NCBI RefSeq assembly: GCF_029633865.1
Contig: NC_079222.1
Coordinates: forward strand, 30,061,311 to 30,125,310
Length of the DNA: 64,000 nucleotides
Source: Lampris incognitus
Lineage: Eukaryota > Chordata > Actinopteri > Lampriformes > Lampridae
Reading direction: 5' to 3'
Every line of letters starts with the position of its first letter. Position 1 is the first letter of the stretch. Shown here piece after piece: positions 1-12,879 of this stretch. Below the pieces are notes generated by a model. That model was given only the letters and a program-made list of their open reading frames with translations, did not search any database and was not told the origin of the DNA. The position numbers and the translations under genes were made by a program.

Positions 1-1140
1 ATATCTATTTAGTGGACAATAATGACACTAGCTGTGAGTATACCCCAAATAAAGTAAAACACAAAATACCTGTTGCTCAATATCACAAATGTAACAATGG
101 TGCTGGGCCCACACACTTAATAACACAAATAAAATAACTCCAAAAGCTGGCATAAACAAATAAACGTTGCAGGCCTGGTCGTTGCTTGGGTGCGTGGTGA
201 CCCGCGCGCTACTTGCAATGGGCCCCCTCACTCAACAGAGCCGAATGAGACTGTACTTACGAATGTCCGCGGGGGGTCGTGTCTAACAAGCAGCGCCGCC
301 TTGTGGCCAGGAGAGCTCTGTACGCGCCCACGTAGCACAGAGCGGGAATGATGACCAAAACCAAGCGACGAATCGCCGTATAGGAAACTTAATGCGCGGT
401 GCGCGTGACCCGGTTGATGTACTGCCGAATACTACGGCTCAGTCCCACGAGCTACAGGCTCACCGACACAAGGCAGAGTATTTACGATACAGATAAGCTA
501 ACTTGCTAGCATATTTGACTAGCAAGACACTTGTAAGGAAAACTGGGGTCATACAGAAAATAAAACACGTCTTTCAAACGTGCTAATAAAACCGAGTCGA
601 CTCCTATATGTTGTGAGTAAAAGACCGTATTTCGAATGACCGCTGCCGTCATTAAAGTAAAGGTTAGATTGGCCTAACTACCCAAGCTAATCGGGAGCAA
701 CGTAAGCTGATAGAGCTAGCAAACGAAGTTAACAGTGAGAATTTACTCACGTACACAACCTCAGACTTCTGAATATAGTCTGACTCAACATACCTTGCAA
801 TTTACACGTTTGATCAACGTATAAGAGTCGACTCTAACAAGTATACAAGTAAAGCCGAATACAGGATAATGCTGAGGAGACTGCAAACAGTGCAACGCCC
901 CTTGACTTGAGACCTTCACTCCCGAACTCTCTAGACTATAACTTCTTCTTCTTCTTCTTCCCTAAAGTTTTCTCTACTCCCGCCCCCCATCCAATCACAA
1001 TAAAGATTTGCCCTTATTGACATTTGACATTAACCAATAAAACACACTTATATGTCATACAGCGTTGAATGTACACTCGCTATGCCGCTTGTGCGCCCAT
1101 GTACATTCCAATCAAACTTGCTTAGTTGTTTTTTTTTCTT
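1..1140. other. Intergenic left edge with a CpG-rich segment and a candidate first-exon donor
   Basis: No open frame here resembles a known protein. From about 180 to 440 the sequence is clearly richer in CG dinucleotides than the rest of the window (for example around 200-215, 262-300, 325-340 and 365-415), as expected of a vertebrate promoter region. On the minus strand there is a strong splice-donor match, CATTC|GTAAGTACAG, with its exon side at 261 and intron side running left from 260. A non-coding first exon of a gene transcribed leftward out of the window would fit, but no coding sequence or second exon is visible. The rest (450-1140) shows only a short CTT run near 941-960. Confidence 0.3.
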
Positions 1141-1253
1141 CATTTTTAGGGCAGACGGGACGCGAACCTCAGACATTAGCAAATCCCTAATGACACAGTA
1201 AAACTACATGCATTTAACAACTGTACTAAACCCAGCCTTTTCTCACCCGGGCT

Positions 1254-1406
1254 ACATATGTATGTATGTATGTATGTATGTGTGTATGTGTGTATGTGTG
1301 TATGTGTGTATGTGTATGTATGTATGTATGTATGTATGTATGTGTGTATGTGTGTATGTGTGTATGTGTGTGTATGTGTGTATGTATATATGTGTGTATA
1401 TATGTG

Positions 1407-1488
<82 letters not shown>
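1254..1488. repeat. Compound (TATG)n/(TG)n/(TA)n microsatellite
   Basis: About 235 bp of tatg and tgtg repeats that grade into a pure TG run (1404-1475) and end in a short TA run. The open frames across it on both strands are artefacts of the repeat. Confidence 0.97.
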
Positions 1489-1489
<1 letters not shown>

Positions 1490-1852
1490 CCCCAGATCAC
1501 TGAAGTGTCTATTGATTGATGTCGTTTCTGGAAACCTGGAAAACACAAGAAGGCCTATCTCAATTCACAAAATCTGCTTATTCAACAGTATGTAGCATCC
1601 TGTGGCGAGAGTGGAAGCATACCTCTACTGACCACTGCAACAACTTTGGGAGTGTGAATTTGAGTGTGTGTGTGTGTGGGGGGGGGGCTGTATTTATTTT
1701 CTCATGGCTATGATATGTGTACATAGTACTGCTGGTAGTAGTATATGTGTACATACCTACCGCACCATGACATTGGTTCATCCAGGATCATTACACATCC
1801 AAATAGACCTATGGTTGAGCTGTTTAACAAACAAACAGCAGGGATTTTCTTA

Positions 1853-2033
1853 ATGCATGCTCAATAATCCAGGTATAGAAATCCCAGAAAGTTCAGTGTC
1901 AGTGTCGAGTGAGACTGGCAAAGTCACCGAGATGAGTGATGAAACGTTTCTCCCACTACACTCTGTGTCCAGATGAACTGATTCAACTTTCTGGGAAAGA
2001 ACAGGGATTGGCTCAACCACAAGATTCACAGTC
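1853..2033. mobile_element. MITE-like repeat fragment (terminal motif tgcatgctcaataatccagg), copy 1
   Basis: It begins with ttaatgcatgctcaataatcc and contains the block gatgagtgatgaaacgtttc and the block tgtccagatgaactgattca. The same blocks recur near 16745-16912, 24010-24146 and 59362-59696. In the 24010 copy the terminal motif is in inverted orientation, so the family has inverted ends and is best read as a non-autonomous DNA element. I cannot give a family name. Confidence 0.6.
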
Positions 2034-2387
2034 AACTTCTGTGTGTGCTATACATGCTAAAGAAGCTGTTCTGGGTCACAAACTTCTATAGATGATCCAT
2101 TTTATAACCAGGCTGGACCAAGCTCAGACAACTTGGAGCTTGGCAAAGTGAGTGAGGGTTTGAAATTGACCACATGTTGAACTGGTGTGCATTTTCTCTT
2201 GTGTGTCAATGTAAGTGTAATTGCCTTTATGTAAGGCACCTTTTTTATACCTGTTATGATTACTTACAGACATCTTACAAAAGTTAAACAGTCAATATCT
2301 AGTGATATAGATAATCTGATTCACATCAAACCAGCTATTAATTCCTAATCCCTCTACTGATACTGCCTCTCAGTATGTTGGTACCAT

Positions 2388-2436
2388 AACAGTGCTAACC
2401 ACTGGGCCATCATGCTGCCCAGTGGTTAGCACTGTT
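2388..2436. repeat. Perfect 19-bp inverted repeat made from a V-SINE head
   Basis: aacagtgctaaccactggg (2388-2406) and cccagtggttagcactgtt (2418-2436) are exact reverse complements separated by 11 bases. The right arm continues into ttgcctcac, which is the start of the tRNA-like head found in the V-SINEs elsewhere in the window. The left arm is the same piece inverted. Confidence 0.9.
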
Positions 2437-2583
2437 GCCTCACAGGAAAAAGACATGTAATATGACTCCTGTCTATGATCTTGACTGAGGCATGGCAAAA
2501 TAAATAAATAAATAAACAGCTGGAGTTGGTCCCCGGGTGCTGCACGGTGGCTGCCCTAGCTATTTGGCCAGGATGTGTTAAAT

Positions 2584-2670
2584 GCAGATGTCAAGTCCAT
2601 TTTATTTGTACAGCCCACAAATTACAAATTTGCCTCAGTGGGCTGTACAGCAATCCAACATCATGTCCTT
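2584..2670 (+). repeat. Interspersed repeat fragment (cacaaattacaaatttgcctc family)
   Basis: The segment with tttatttgtacagcccacaaattacaaatttgcctcag is matched in the opposite orientation at 9262-9310 (gaggcaaatttgtaatttgtg). This is a widespread fish repeat segment. I do not assign a name. Confidence 0.5.
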
Positions 2671-2866
2671 GGACATGGAGAAGGAACAATTCCTATCAAC
2701 AAAAAAAAAACTTTGGCAGGGAGAAAAAAATATGAAGAAACATCAGGGAGAGCAACATAGGAGGAATCTTTCTCCCAACACGGACAGACGTGCAATGGAT
2801 GTTGTGTTTACACAATTTATGGAATACAACATTGAAAGAGGATAACAGAATCATTGTTATTTATTT

Positions 2867-3269
2867 ACTTTTTTTTCCACTTTTTCTCCCAGTTGTACTT
2901 GGCTAATTACCCTATTTTTCCAAGCAGTCCCGGTTGCTGCTCCATCCCATCTGCCAATCCGGGAAGGGCTGCAGACTACCACATGCCTCCTCTGATACAT
3001 GTGGAGTCGCCAGCCGCTTCTTTTCACCTGACAGTGAGGAGTTTCGCCAGGGAGACGTAGTGCGTGAGAGGATCACGCTATTCCCCCCCAGCCCCCCCCC
3101 CCAAACAGTGCAGCGATCAGGACACATACCCACATCCGACCTCCCACCCGCAGACATGGCCAGTTGTATACATAGGGACGCCCAACCAAGCCAAAGGTAA
3201 CACAGGGAATCGAACCGGCAACCCTCATGTTGGTAGGCAACGCAATAGACTAAATGCTACCCGGACTCC
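2867..3269 (-). mobile_element. tRNA-derived SINE (family A), copy 1
   Basis: Family A is defined within this window by 12 copies. It has a tRNA-like head with an A-box-like gcgtggcggtctattccg and a B box ggttcgaatcc, a body with ctagcgcctcctctggtcgg, and a tail ending in attggccggatacaattgggg plus a T- or A-rich end. This copy lies with its head at 3269 and tail at 2867. It is diverged (for example taaatgctacccggactcc at the head), and no clear target duplication was seen. Confidence 0.85.
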
Positions 3270-4404
3270 CTACGTAGGACAACAGAAACACAATAGAATT
3301 ATAAAATGTATGACGAATATGATGAGGAGAATGCCAAGCAGTGTTCAGATACCACCGCAACACGGCCCAGAACCTGAGCCACGCTACCACCATCACCTAG
3401 CAGACTAAAAAATAAAGATAATAACATTAGTCACACGCCTGAGTGAGAGAAGGATATAACATTTAAACAGGATAAAACATTTGTTTGGCTTTATAAGATA
3501 TATACAAAGAAAATGTGATGAGGGGGATGCCAAGCAGTATCCAGGCGGTGACCACCATCATCATGGAGACCTGGGAGGAGGACAGAATGCAGGCGCACAC
3601 AAGGGAGATGCACATCACACCATTCACACAAACAGAAGAAGAGAAAGGAGAAGACATCATTCAGAGAGAGAGAGAGAAAAGACATGTGAGAGAAGAGAAC
3701 AGGTTGCAGTAGTCAATAATCTATACTCGATAATCTGGTCGGCAGAACAGTGGTTGGTAAATTCATTGAGACAGGAACCGACCCACCATGAAGTACAGGT
3801 TGTGAAGCGCTCAACTTAAAGACAACTAATTGTAGGTTAAGGCAAAAAGATGAGTTTTAAGTTTGGATTTAAAGACTCAACAGACTCTGGTTGTCTGATG
3901 GCAGCAGGCAGGTTATTCCACAAGAACGGGGCCCAGTGGGAAAAGGCCCTGCTGCCACCAGCTGACTCCTTTTTATCTTTGAGTACACACAGGAGCCCTG
4001 TGTTCTGAGAGCGAAGCACTCGAGATGTAATACACGGTTTAAGGAGATCAGAAAGATAAGATGGGGTAAGCCCATTTAGGATTTCATAAGTCAGCAGAAG
4101 CACCTTGAAGTCTGATCTAACATGAATAGGAAGCCAATGAAGGGAGGCAAGAATGTAGGGAGGCAAGAATGAAGAATTTGAACACAACCAATCAAATGGT
4201 CAAATTTTCTTGTTTTAGTCTGGATTCTAGCCACAGCATTCTGAACCATCTGAAGACTTTTAGCACTAGCATGTGGCAGACCTGAAAAAAATAACATTAC
4301 AATAATGAAGTCTGGATGAAACAAATACATGCATTAGAGTCTCAGCATCAGCCATGGACAGGAAAGACCGAATTTTAGCCATGTTGCATAAGTGAAAAAA
4401 GGCA

Positions 4405-4800
4405 GTCTTGGTGATTTATTTAATGTTTTCTTTAATGATCTTTAAAGATTTATTTTTTTTCTCTCTCTCTACTTGTTTTCATGTGTTTTTTTTAATTTCT
4501 CCTATTGTTCACAGTAGTTGAGTTTGTATTGTGCAGCACAACTTGCATTGAATTTGAACTATACAGTACAGTGGGAATAAAGTTTGATATGTAGCTGAAT
4601 TAACTTAAGAGTATGTGAGAAGGGGTAGGAAAAATAAGTGTATACTTCCTCCTACTCCTTTTCAAACATGAAACAAATAATCTGATGCTTAAGGGGTTTT
4701 TCACTGAGTTTGATGTAAGGATTTGTTGATCACTTCAGATTATTGGCAATGACTTAAGGTTATGTTCTGGTTATTTACATGTTTGAAATAATTCATTCAT
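4405..4800. repeat. Insertion splitting the LINE, with a T-rich core and (ATTC)n edge
   Basis: This stretch separates the DKHIE and ITKTAFFHL portions of the reverse transcriptase frame, which should be nearly adjacent. It contains a T-rich core, cttcctcctactccttttcaaacatg (also found in the repeats at 25993 and 28084), and ends in attcattcattcattca. It looks like the 3' part of another retroelement. Confidence 0.5.
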
Positions 4801-4895
4801 TCATTCAATGTGCTTATCAAAGGAAAAGCTGGGATCAAATGTAATATCAAGATTTTTGGCTGCCACACTTTGTGAAATCACGAAGTTGTCGATTG

Positions 4896-5340
4896 TTGTT
4901 GTTACTTGATAAAATTAGTGTCTGTGTCTAGCAGGGTGCAACAAAGTGTGTGAGAACACACCATTTGTCCCATCATCCATCTCAATTGTTACCAGGTGTT
5001 GGCTTTCCCTGCCACAGTGGTGCAGCCTGAACTCAGGTGCCGCTGATCAACTCCAAGGGAGGATTTAAGCAGTTTAGTCTTGGAGTTGTTAGGGGCTGTG
5101 GGATATCAGGATGTAGATGTGTGCACATGATCTTAATTTCAGTTCAATTGTTGTGAGTTCAGTTTTGTTAATTTAAAGCTCAATTATTGGGAGCTGAGTT
5201 TTGTTCAGTTGCGTTAACTGTTAATTTGTTTCTTTGCTTTGTATACATTCTTGTTTCACATGGAGCTACACCCTGTAAGTAAATCATTTTTATAGGAACT
5301 GTTTTGAGTCTGCCACCTACATTTTAGCCACCCGGGCCTG
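4896..5340. repeat. Second insertion in the LINE, unidentified
   Basis: The reverse-transcriptase reading frame is recognisable at 4801-4895 and again from about 5350 upwards, but not in between. The 445 bp between them carry no recognisable protein and no clear inverted ends. The right margin contains aaatcatttttataggaact and gccacccgggcctg. Its nature is unknown. Confidence 0.4.
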
Positions 5341-6430
5341 AATTCCCCACACAGGGCCAATGACCATCATCTCAGTTTTACCTAAATTTAAAAGCAGAAG
5401 ATTTAGCGAGATCCAATTTTTTCAAAGCAGCTAAGAAGGCCTCTAAATTAGACAGTTGAGTATGATCATCAGCCCTTAGAGGCAGATACAGCTGAGTATT
5501 ATCAGCATATCAATGTATATTGTTTCAATGAATGTGTATACTTTGGCCAAGAGGTGAAATATAAAAAGAGAAAAGTTAAGGGTCAAGAACTGAGCCCTGG
5601 GGTATGCCGTATTCAATGTCAGAGAATCTTGATATAATATTTTCATAGCAGACACAATGCATCCTTCCAGATAAGTAGGACTTAAGCCAAGAGAGAGCTA
5701 AACCAGACACACCAAAATTACAATTTATACTGTTTAATAGTATACAGTGATCAGTGGTGTCAAAGGCTGCACTGGGGTCCAGTAGTAGAAGTACAGAAGT
5801 GGAATCACAGTGAATAGCTAGTAGAAAATCACTCACCACTATAGTCAGAGAAGTTTCAATGGAGTGACAGGCCCTGATAGCTAATTGAAAAGTTTCATAT
5901 AGATAGTTTTCTTCTATATGGGTTGAAAGTTGTTAACACACAACTCTCTCTAGTACTTTAGGAAAGAATGGAAGATTAGGGATTGGTCGATAGGTAATAA
6001 GAGACCCTGGATTGAGGTGTGTGTTTTGTTTATTTTTTAAGTAGAGGTTTAAACGCAGCTGTCTTAAAACTGCTGGGAACAGTGCGAGTAGTATGTGATA
6101 AATTAACAATGTTTGGCATTGTAGGTCCCAGGAACGGCCAGAGTTCTTTAAAAAGTTTTGCTGGTAAAGGGTCAAGTAGGCAAGTAGTTGGTTTAGAAGC
6201 TGACATGAGCTCAGTCAAAGTATCAGGCGAGATAGTTTCAAAGCTGTAATAACAGGGACTATCAGTGACTCATCGTATGGATATGAATTTGGTAAGACAG
6301 GATCTGCAGGAGCAGCTGGAGTTGAAGAACTAATGTGGTTTCACGATTTCATCAGCCTTATTGCAGAAAAAGTCTCGAAACTCATGGGCTGTGAATGCTG
6401 AGCAGCTAATAGATGGCTGGTTAAGTAAGA

Positions 6431-6738
6431 AAACAACAAGTAATAACTAAGCATTTTAATTCCATGTCCCTATACAGCACTCACCGTCATTCATCATTCT
6501 TTCCCCCCCTACAGGAGGCCTTACAGCCTGTTTTCCTAATATGCACCACCTTCCAGCCACTTTATGCTCAGGATCAAAGGAACTACCCTACAATCAGCCA
6601 CTGGATATTACAGTAACAAAGACATTAGAGTGTATGTTTGCATGTGTGTTTTATTGGGGTGGCATGACTTCCTCAAGAGACGATAATTCCTGCCTCCTTT
6701 GCCACATCACAAACGGCTGTTCAGGACACACACACACA

Positions 6739-6783
<45 letters not shown>

Positions 6784-7320
6784 GCACACAGCTACTGTAT
6801 GACAGGAGCAGACGGCTAGAATACCAAGTATGCCAGATGTGTCATCCTGGTTGTAAAGCATACCCTAGTAGTAAGAGCTCAATGAGTCATAGGAAAGGTT
6901 ATAACTTGGTCATCCCTTCCCTGTTTATTGAAAGGGTACGCCAGACTTTGTCCGAGGCTGAGACAGCGGGCACCATATCACACAGAAAAAAAAAAAGATT
7001 CATGAATCATGTTTGTGTTTATTTAGATCCCCATTAGCTGTTACCCAAGGCAGCAGCTACTCTTCTCGGGGTCCACATTAAAAACATCCTACAACAACAT
7101 CCGTGTATACACATGCTTTCACATGCATGCTTACATAAATAAACACAATTGGCTCACTAAATTCAATTCATCCCCACCTCAATTAAACCAGCGTTGATAA
7201 AAGAAGCCAAACACATAACCCCCCTACACACACACACTTACAGTAGCATCTATCACAGACTACTCCTACCACCTGGTTTGGGCTACATATTTCAGAATAA
7301 AAATATAAAAAGTTATGTGT
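6431..7320. other. Intergenic stretch with a CA microsatellite and a repeat fragment
   Basis: No gene was recognised. A (CA)n run lies at 6724-6788. The segment gatccccattagctgttacc at 7026-7045, followed by ggcagcagctactcttctcg, is a common fish interspersed repeat tail. Confidence 0.6.
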
Positions 7321-7351
7321 TAGACATTTTAGACATTGTGTATGTCTGTAC

Positions 7352-7610
7352 AAAGCAAGACAGGCAAGATTGAGATGGTTTGGACATGTGTGGAGGAGGG
7401 ATGCTGGGTATATTGGGAGAAGGATACTGAATATGGAGCTGCCAGGAGAGAGGAAAAGAGGAAGGCCAAAGAGGAGGTTTATGGGTGTGGTGAAGGAAGA
7501 CATGCAGGTGGCTGGTGTGACAGAGGAAGCTGCAGAAGACAGGAAGAAATGGAAATGGATGATCCGCTGTGGCGACCCCTCATGGGAGCAGCTGAAAGTA
7601 GTAGTAGTAG
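7352..7610 (+). mobile_element. RTE-type LINE 3' fragment with 22-bp target duplication
   Basis: The frame encodes RLRWFGHVWRRD followed by ELPGERKRGRPKRRF and MIRCGDPSWEQLK, the C-terminal end of an RTE/BovB-like non-LTR retrotransposon protein. It ends in an (AGT)n tail typical of such elements. A 22-bp sequence beginning tagacattgtgtatgtctgt is present at 7330-7351 and repeated exactly at 7611-7632. This is a 5'-truncated, quite recent insertion, and only the end of the protein is present. Confidence 0.85.
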
Positions 7611-7632
7611 TAGACATTGTGTATGTCTGTAC

Positions 7633-8820
7633 CCAAAAATAACCTCACAGGTTGCTTTTTAAAACTTTCTTTACTTGTTGCTTGAGTAATAATGTATGGC
7701 AACCTATTGCACTGTGGAATTGCCCTGTGCATAGCAGTTCATTTCATTGCATTTGTTCTGGGTTGAGGAATTGTAATATGACCCCTGCTGACTCGTCTTC
7801 TTCCATGTTCATGTCTGTCCTGGGGAAGAGTTATTCTTGAGTACAGGCAGTAGGGCTGTTTTGACACAACTATATTCCTGAATAACGTTAGAAGACTGCG
7901 TGTTAATCTGTAGTCTACTTTCGACCAGGCAAGAGCACGGTGCATTTGGTCTATACCTTCTCTCGTTGAATACCTGAGTGCAAGACGCGCTGCTCTATCC
8001 TGCCCTTACCTGCTGACAGCGGATGGCGTTCACCCTACTGGGGACGGCGCCGCTCTTTTGTCTAGCGATATAGATAGCTGTTTTCATTTAGTTTGACATT
8101 CGTGCTGCTCTATGTGGCCAAAAGGAATCAAAACGAGCCTCTTCATCCCACCACATGTTCCAACCCACTAGTCAATCATACTTTTTGATGATAGATGGAC
8201 CCAACACAATTTTGTATGGCAATTAAGCATGAAATCTAGGCCATTCCAGCTAAATGTTTGGGGTATGTTTTTAGCTGCTATATTTATATGCACTTAGACA
8301 TGGCTGTATGTCTAAGTTGGCCTGAAAATGGCTGTTATATATCCTCTCTTGCTGCATTTATTTGAGTTTGCTTAACATTTGCCTTTTTTTTGCTTTTCAA
8401 TTACATGACATGACTTGTATTGTACATGCAGGGTATCCAGGGTGAGCTGAGTATCAGTCACACTGGGAGCTCGAGCACTTATCTGGTCTTAAAGATCTGA
8501 TGTGATCTCTGTATGGTTCTGCATGATTGATTATAAAAGCACAAATAAAATCGACTTGACTTCATCAAAATACCAAAGCCTGAAATGTTGGGGCTTTGAC
8601 AAGGCCGCTGGGAAAATCATTAGGAGAGCTCAGATAAAGATGCAGGAAGCAGGAATTCTGAAGCAATTAACAACACCACGTTTCATCCCAGACATATTCT
8701 AAAGGATTTCCACATTGAGCTTTTCATTTTTATTTTATTTTGTTATTATTTTTTCTTTTGGTGTGGCAAATTCAGTGTTGTGAATTTCCATTTGTTTATT
8801 AGCATTAGCATTAGTATCTT
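7633..8820. other. Intergenic stretch, nothing recognised
   Basis: It has no coding similarity, no microsatellite of note and no recognised transposon. The only open frames are short and have no recognisable motifs. Confidence 0.5.
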
Positions 8821-8982
8821 AAAGGGAAAATTCACCAATTTCCCACCTTAACTTGGTCTATCTGAGACAGTGATGTCACATGAAAATAACCTGCAGTTTC
8901 CCCCCCGATCATCTCTGCTTCTCTGGGGCCGCAGGGAAGCCGAACTACTTTCCGGCCGCCAGAAAAACCACAACCTAGTAGG

Positions 8983-9105
8983 GTTTCTGGGCGTCCTGGG
9001 TCGCGTGGCGGTCTATTCCGTTGCCTACCAACACGGGGATCTCCAGTTCGAATCCCCGTGTTACCTCTGGCTTGGTCGGGCGTCCCTACCGACACAATCG
9101 ACTCT
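8983..9105 (+). mobile_element. tRNA-derived SINE (family A), copy 2, head only
   Basis: It contains the tRNA-like head (gcgtggcggtctattccg, then B box gttcgaatcc at about 9047-9056) and the following cttggtcgggcgtccctac, then leaves the consensus at about 9105. The body and tail are missing. Truncation at the 3' side is not the usual outcome of SINE integration, so a later deletion is likely. Confidence 0.75.
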
Positions 9106-9261
9106 GTGCATAACTGTAGTCCATTGACTTCCGGTTTCTACTGCAGCGGTCATACCGGTTTCCTGTTTGTTGGCGTGTGCTACTGACAATGGCATATTTT
9201 TCGCGATGCCTGCAAGATTTACCGACGTTACTTGATGAGGTCATCCTCATAATCCTCATCC

Positions 9262-9312
9262 CCTTGAGGCAAATTTGTAATTTGTGATATTGGGCAATAC
9301 AAATGAAGCTGA
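9262..9312 (-). repeat. Interspersed repeat fragment (cacaaattacaaatttgcctc family), second copy
   Basis: Reverse-complement match to the segment at 2584-2670, with gaggcaaatttgtaatttgtg as the shared core. Confidence 0.5.
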
Positions 9313-9349
9313 CTTGGCTTGTCTGGTCACAGGACAGTAACCCCATCAG

Positions 9350-10975
9350 AATTCGAGGGGGCTGGACCTGGTCTTTGAAGACGTTTCAGTAACATTTCCC
9401 CCAGCACTTTGTGATGGCTCTGCCTTAATGATACATGCACAGAGGTACAGATACCACTCTAAACACTTCCTGTCTTCAGAGAAACCCCTATTTTCTCTCC
9501 TCTCTGTCTCTTTGTTACATTGACCAGCCCCTCACCTCTTCTCTATCCTCACCCCCTTTCGTCTCTCATCCTCCCATCGCCCCTTCTCCACAATTTACAT
9601 CCAATGGTCGAGGAGCAGCTGGACAATAAAAGCAGCTTAAAAGGACACACTCCCACAATGTTTATGTTAGCCGGCTCAGAGCTGGAAGGAAATTGAACAG
9701 TAAAGAGGCCGGTTGTGGTGCCTTCTAGCCAGGTTAGTGTGCTTACATTTATCTCGAGCTGTCGCAGGCAAGACGACTTTGGGACAGACTGGGTCAGACG
9801 ATGTGGATGTGTGCAAGTGTGTGTGTGTGTGTGTCCTGGGTCTGGGGGCTTTTAAGACACCCCTCAATAACACAGATTCTGTAAACAAGCTGTTGGGAAG
9901 ATCAGATAGTGTCTCTGAGACATTAAGGAGGATAACATGGCTAAGGTCCAGCAGGAAAGAGGTTCCTCTTAGCCGGAGCTCAGCAACACTTCATCACTCT
10001 ACCTGCGCTACACAACACGCTACACAAGAACCGTGTAGCCGTGATGTATAGGGATGTTGGATCTTTTATTCACCACACTCTGATTTCAAGTGACCAGGTG
10101 AGGAGGTGAACTTAGGCCACGGCTGTGTGTAGTATTATGGGATGTGCCCCGAATCCTTTCACTGATGTCCAAATATATTGAACCATAACCCATGGGGGGA
10201 TGGAATAACACGTTAATTCCAACAATTAGTTTGATTGGTTGCGGTTAGTCAAAAATCTAAACTAATGAGCCTTGGCTCTGGATAACAGGAGATATAAAAA
10301 TAAATATACACACACATATATATATATATATATACACAAACATATATATACACATACATATATATACATATACATATATATAAACATATCAAATGTAAAA
10401 ATATAAAAAAATATAGATATAAAATAAATATAAAAAAGGTGAAGAATTTAGTTTGTAGCACCAGTTGTGAAAAAACGGTCTGAATTCCTCCGGTCAGCTA
10501 TGCTGAATTTAGGCTCTTGAAAGGAAAAAAATAAGTGTTATGGAAAACAATGACGCAATTAAGACACAGAATTCATTATTTTCTTGACATTTATCATGAT
10601 TTTACTCTTGTAATTATCTATGTGTATGTATATATTGGGTTTTTTTCACATTATTCATCCCTGGTTGAATGAGTGAACCTCTTTGTATGTTACTGAGATT
10701 ATAAATAAAGTTCATAAAGAAGAAAATCAAAAAAAATAACAAAGAAAAAGAAAACAGGAAAAATGTCAAAAATTGGGTTCGAGTCAAAAAAAGTTCGTTT
10801 ATTAACTGATGATTTAGTGAACTAAACAATATCAGTTTTAGAGTTGTTTTTTGTTTTTGTTTTTTTGCCAGAGTATCAATATGTTGTCAGTTCCAAAGCA
10901 TGATGAACCGATGTCGATCTCAATACAAGGGTTTGATGGAAAAAAGCTGCACCGTGTTGCCCAGCCACATCCTCT
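9350..10975. other. Intergenic stretch with AT-rich low-complexity DNA
   Basis: No gene was recognised. 10308-10435 is a low-complexity run of ata/tatac repeats, and 10730-10760 is A-rich. Several short open frames are compositional only. Confidence 0.5.
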
Positions 10976-10976
10976 C

Positions 10977-12605
<1,629 letters not shown>

Positions 12606-12610
12606 TCAGC

Positions 12611-12755
<145 letters not shown>

Positions 12756-12827
12756 CGGCCGTGTTGGTATATTCTGCTCCTCATTAGTCGAGCACTCAAC
12801 ACCATTGACGGTTTTGGGGAAAAAAAC

Positions 12828-12828
<1 letters not shown>

Positions 12829-12878
<50 letters not shown>
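12829..12878. repeat. (GT)n microsatellite
   Basis: A pure GT dinucleotide run close to the compound repeat at 12612-12755. Confidence 0.97.

Positions 12879-12879
<1 letters not shown>

Larger units (their letters stand above)
3820..6430 (-). pseudogene. Degraded L2/CR1-like LINE with reverse transcriptase remnants
   Basis: Minus-strand fragments occur in the correct order for a non-LTR reverse transcriptase. 6218-6030 encodes LLDPLPAKLFKELWPFLGP, and 5939-6010 has the YRPIPNLPFFPKVLE block. 5839-5576 has DPSAAFDTTDH, SWLKSYLSGR and GIPQGSVLDP. The catalytic box at 5509-5498 reads YADN instead of YADD. 4895-4801 encodes FDPSFSFDKHIE, and 4400-3837 encodes the C-terminal LHWLPIHVRSDFK and LWNNLPAAIR blocks. 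Stops, frameshifts and two foreign insertions (about 4405-4800 and 4896-5340) break it. It is a dead copy, and the clade is judged from motif wording only. Confidence 0.85.

Noticed and set aside
1208..1595. Long open frames on both strands (MYVCMYVCV and IHTHTHT patterns)
   Set aside because: They are produced by the TATG/TG microsatellite. The same applies to the frames over 10851-11340, 12535-13055, 38284-38698 and 47492-48045.
3837..4187. 116-codon minus-strand frame as a possible host protein
   Set aside because: Its LHWLPIHVRSDFK and LWNNLPAAIR blocks are the C-terminal region of L2/CR1-type LINE proteins, and it sits in order with other broken pieces of the same element.
9008..9070. 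Functional tRNA gene
   Set aside because: The A- and B-box-like sequences occur in every family A SINE head, and no proper cloverleaf with an acceptor stem is apparent. The same holds for 33896-33970 and the V-SINE heads.
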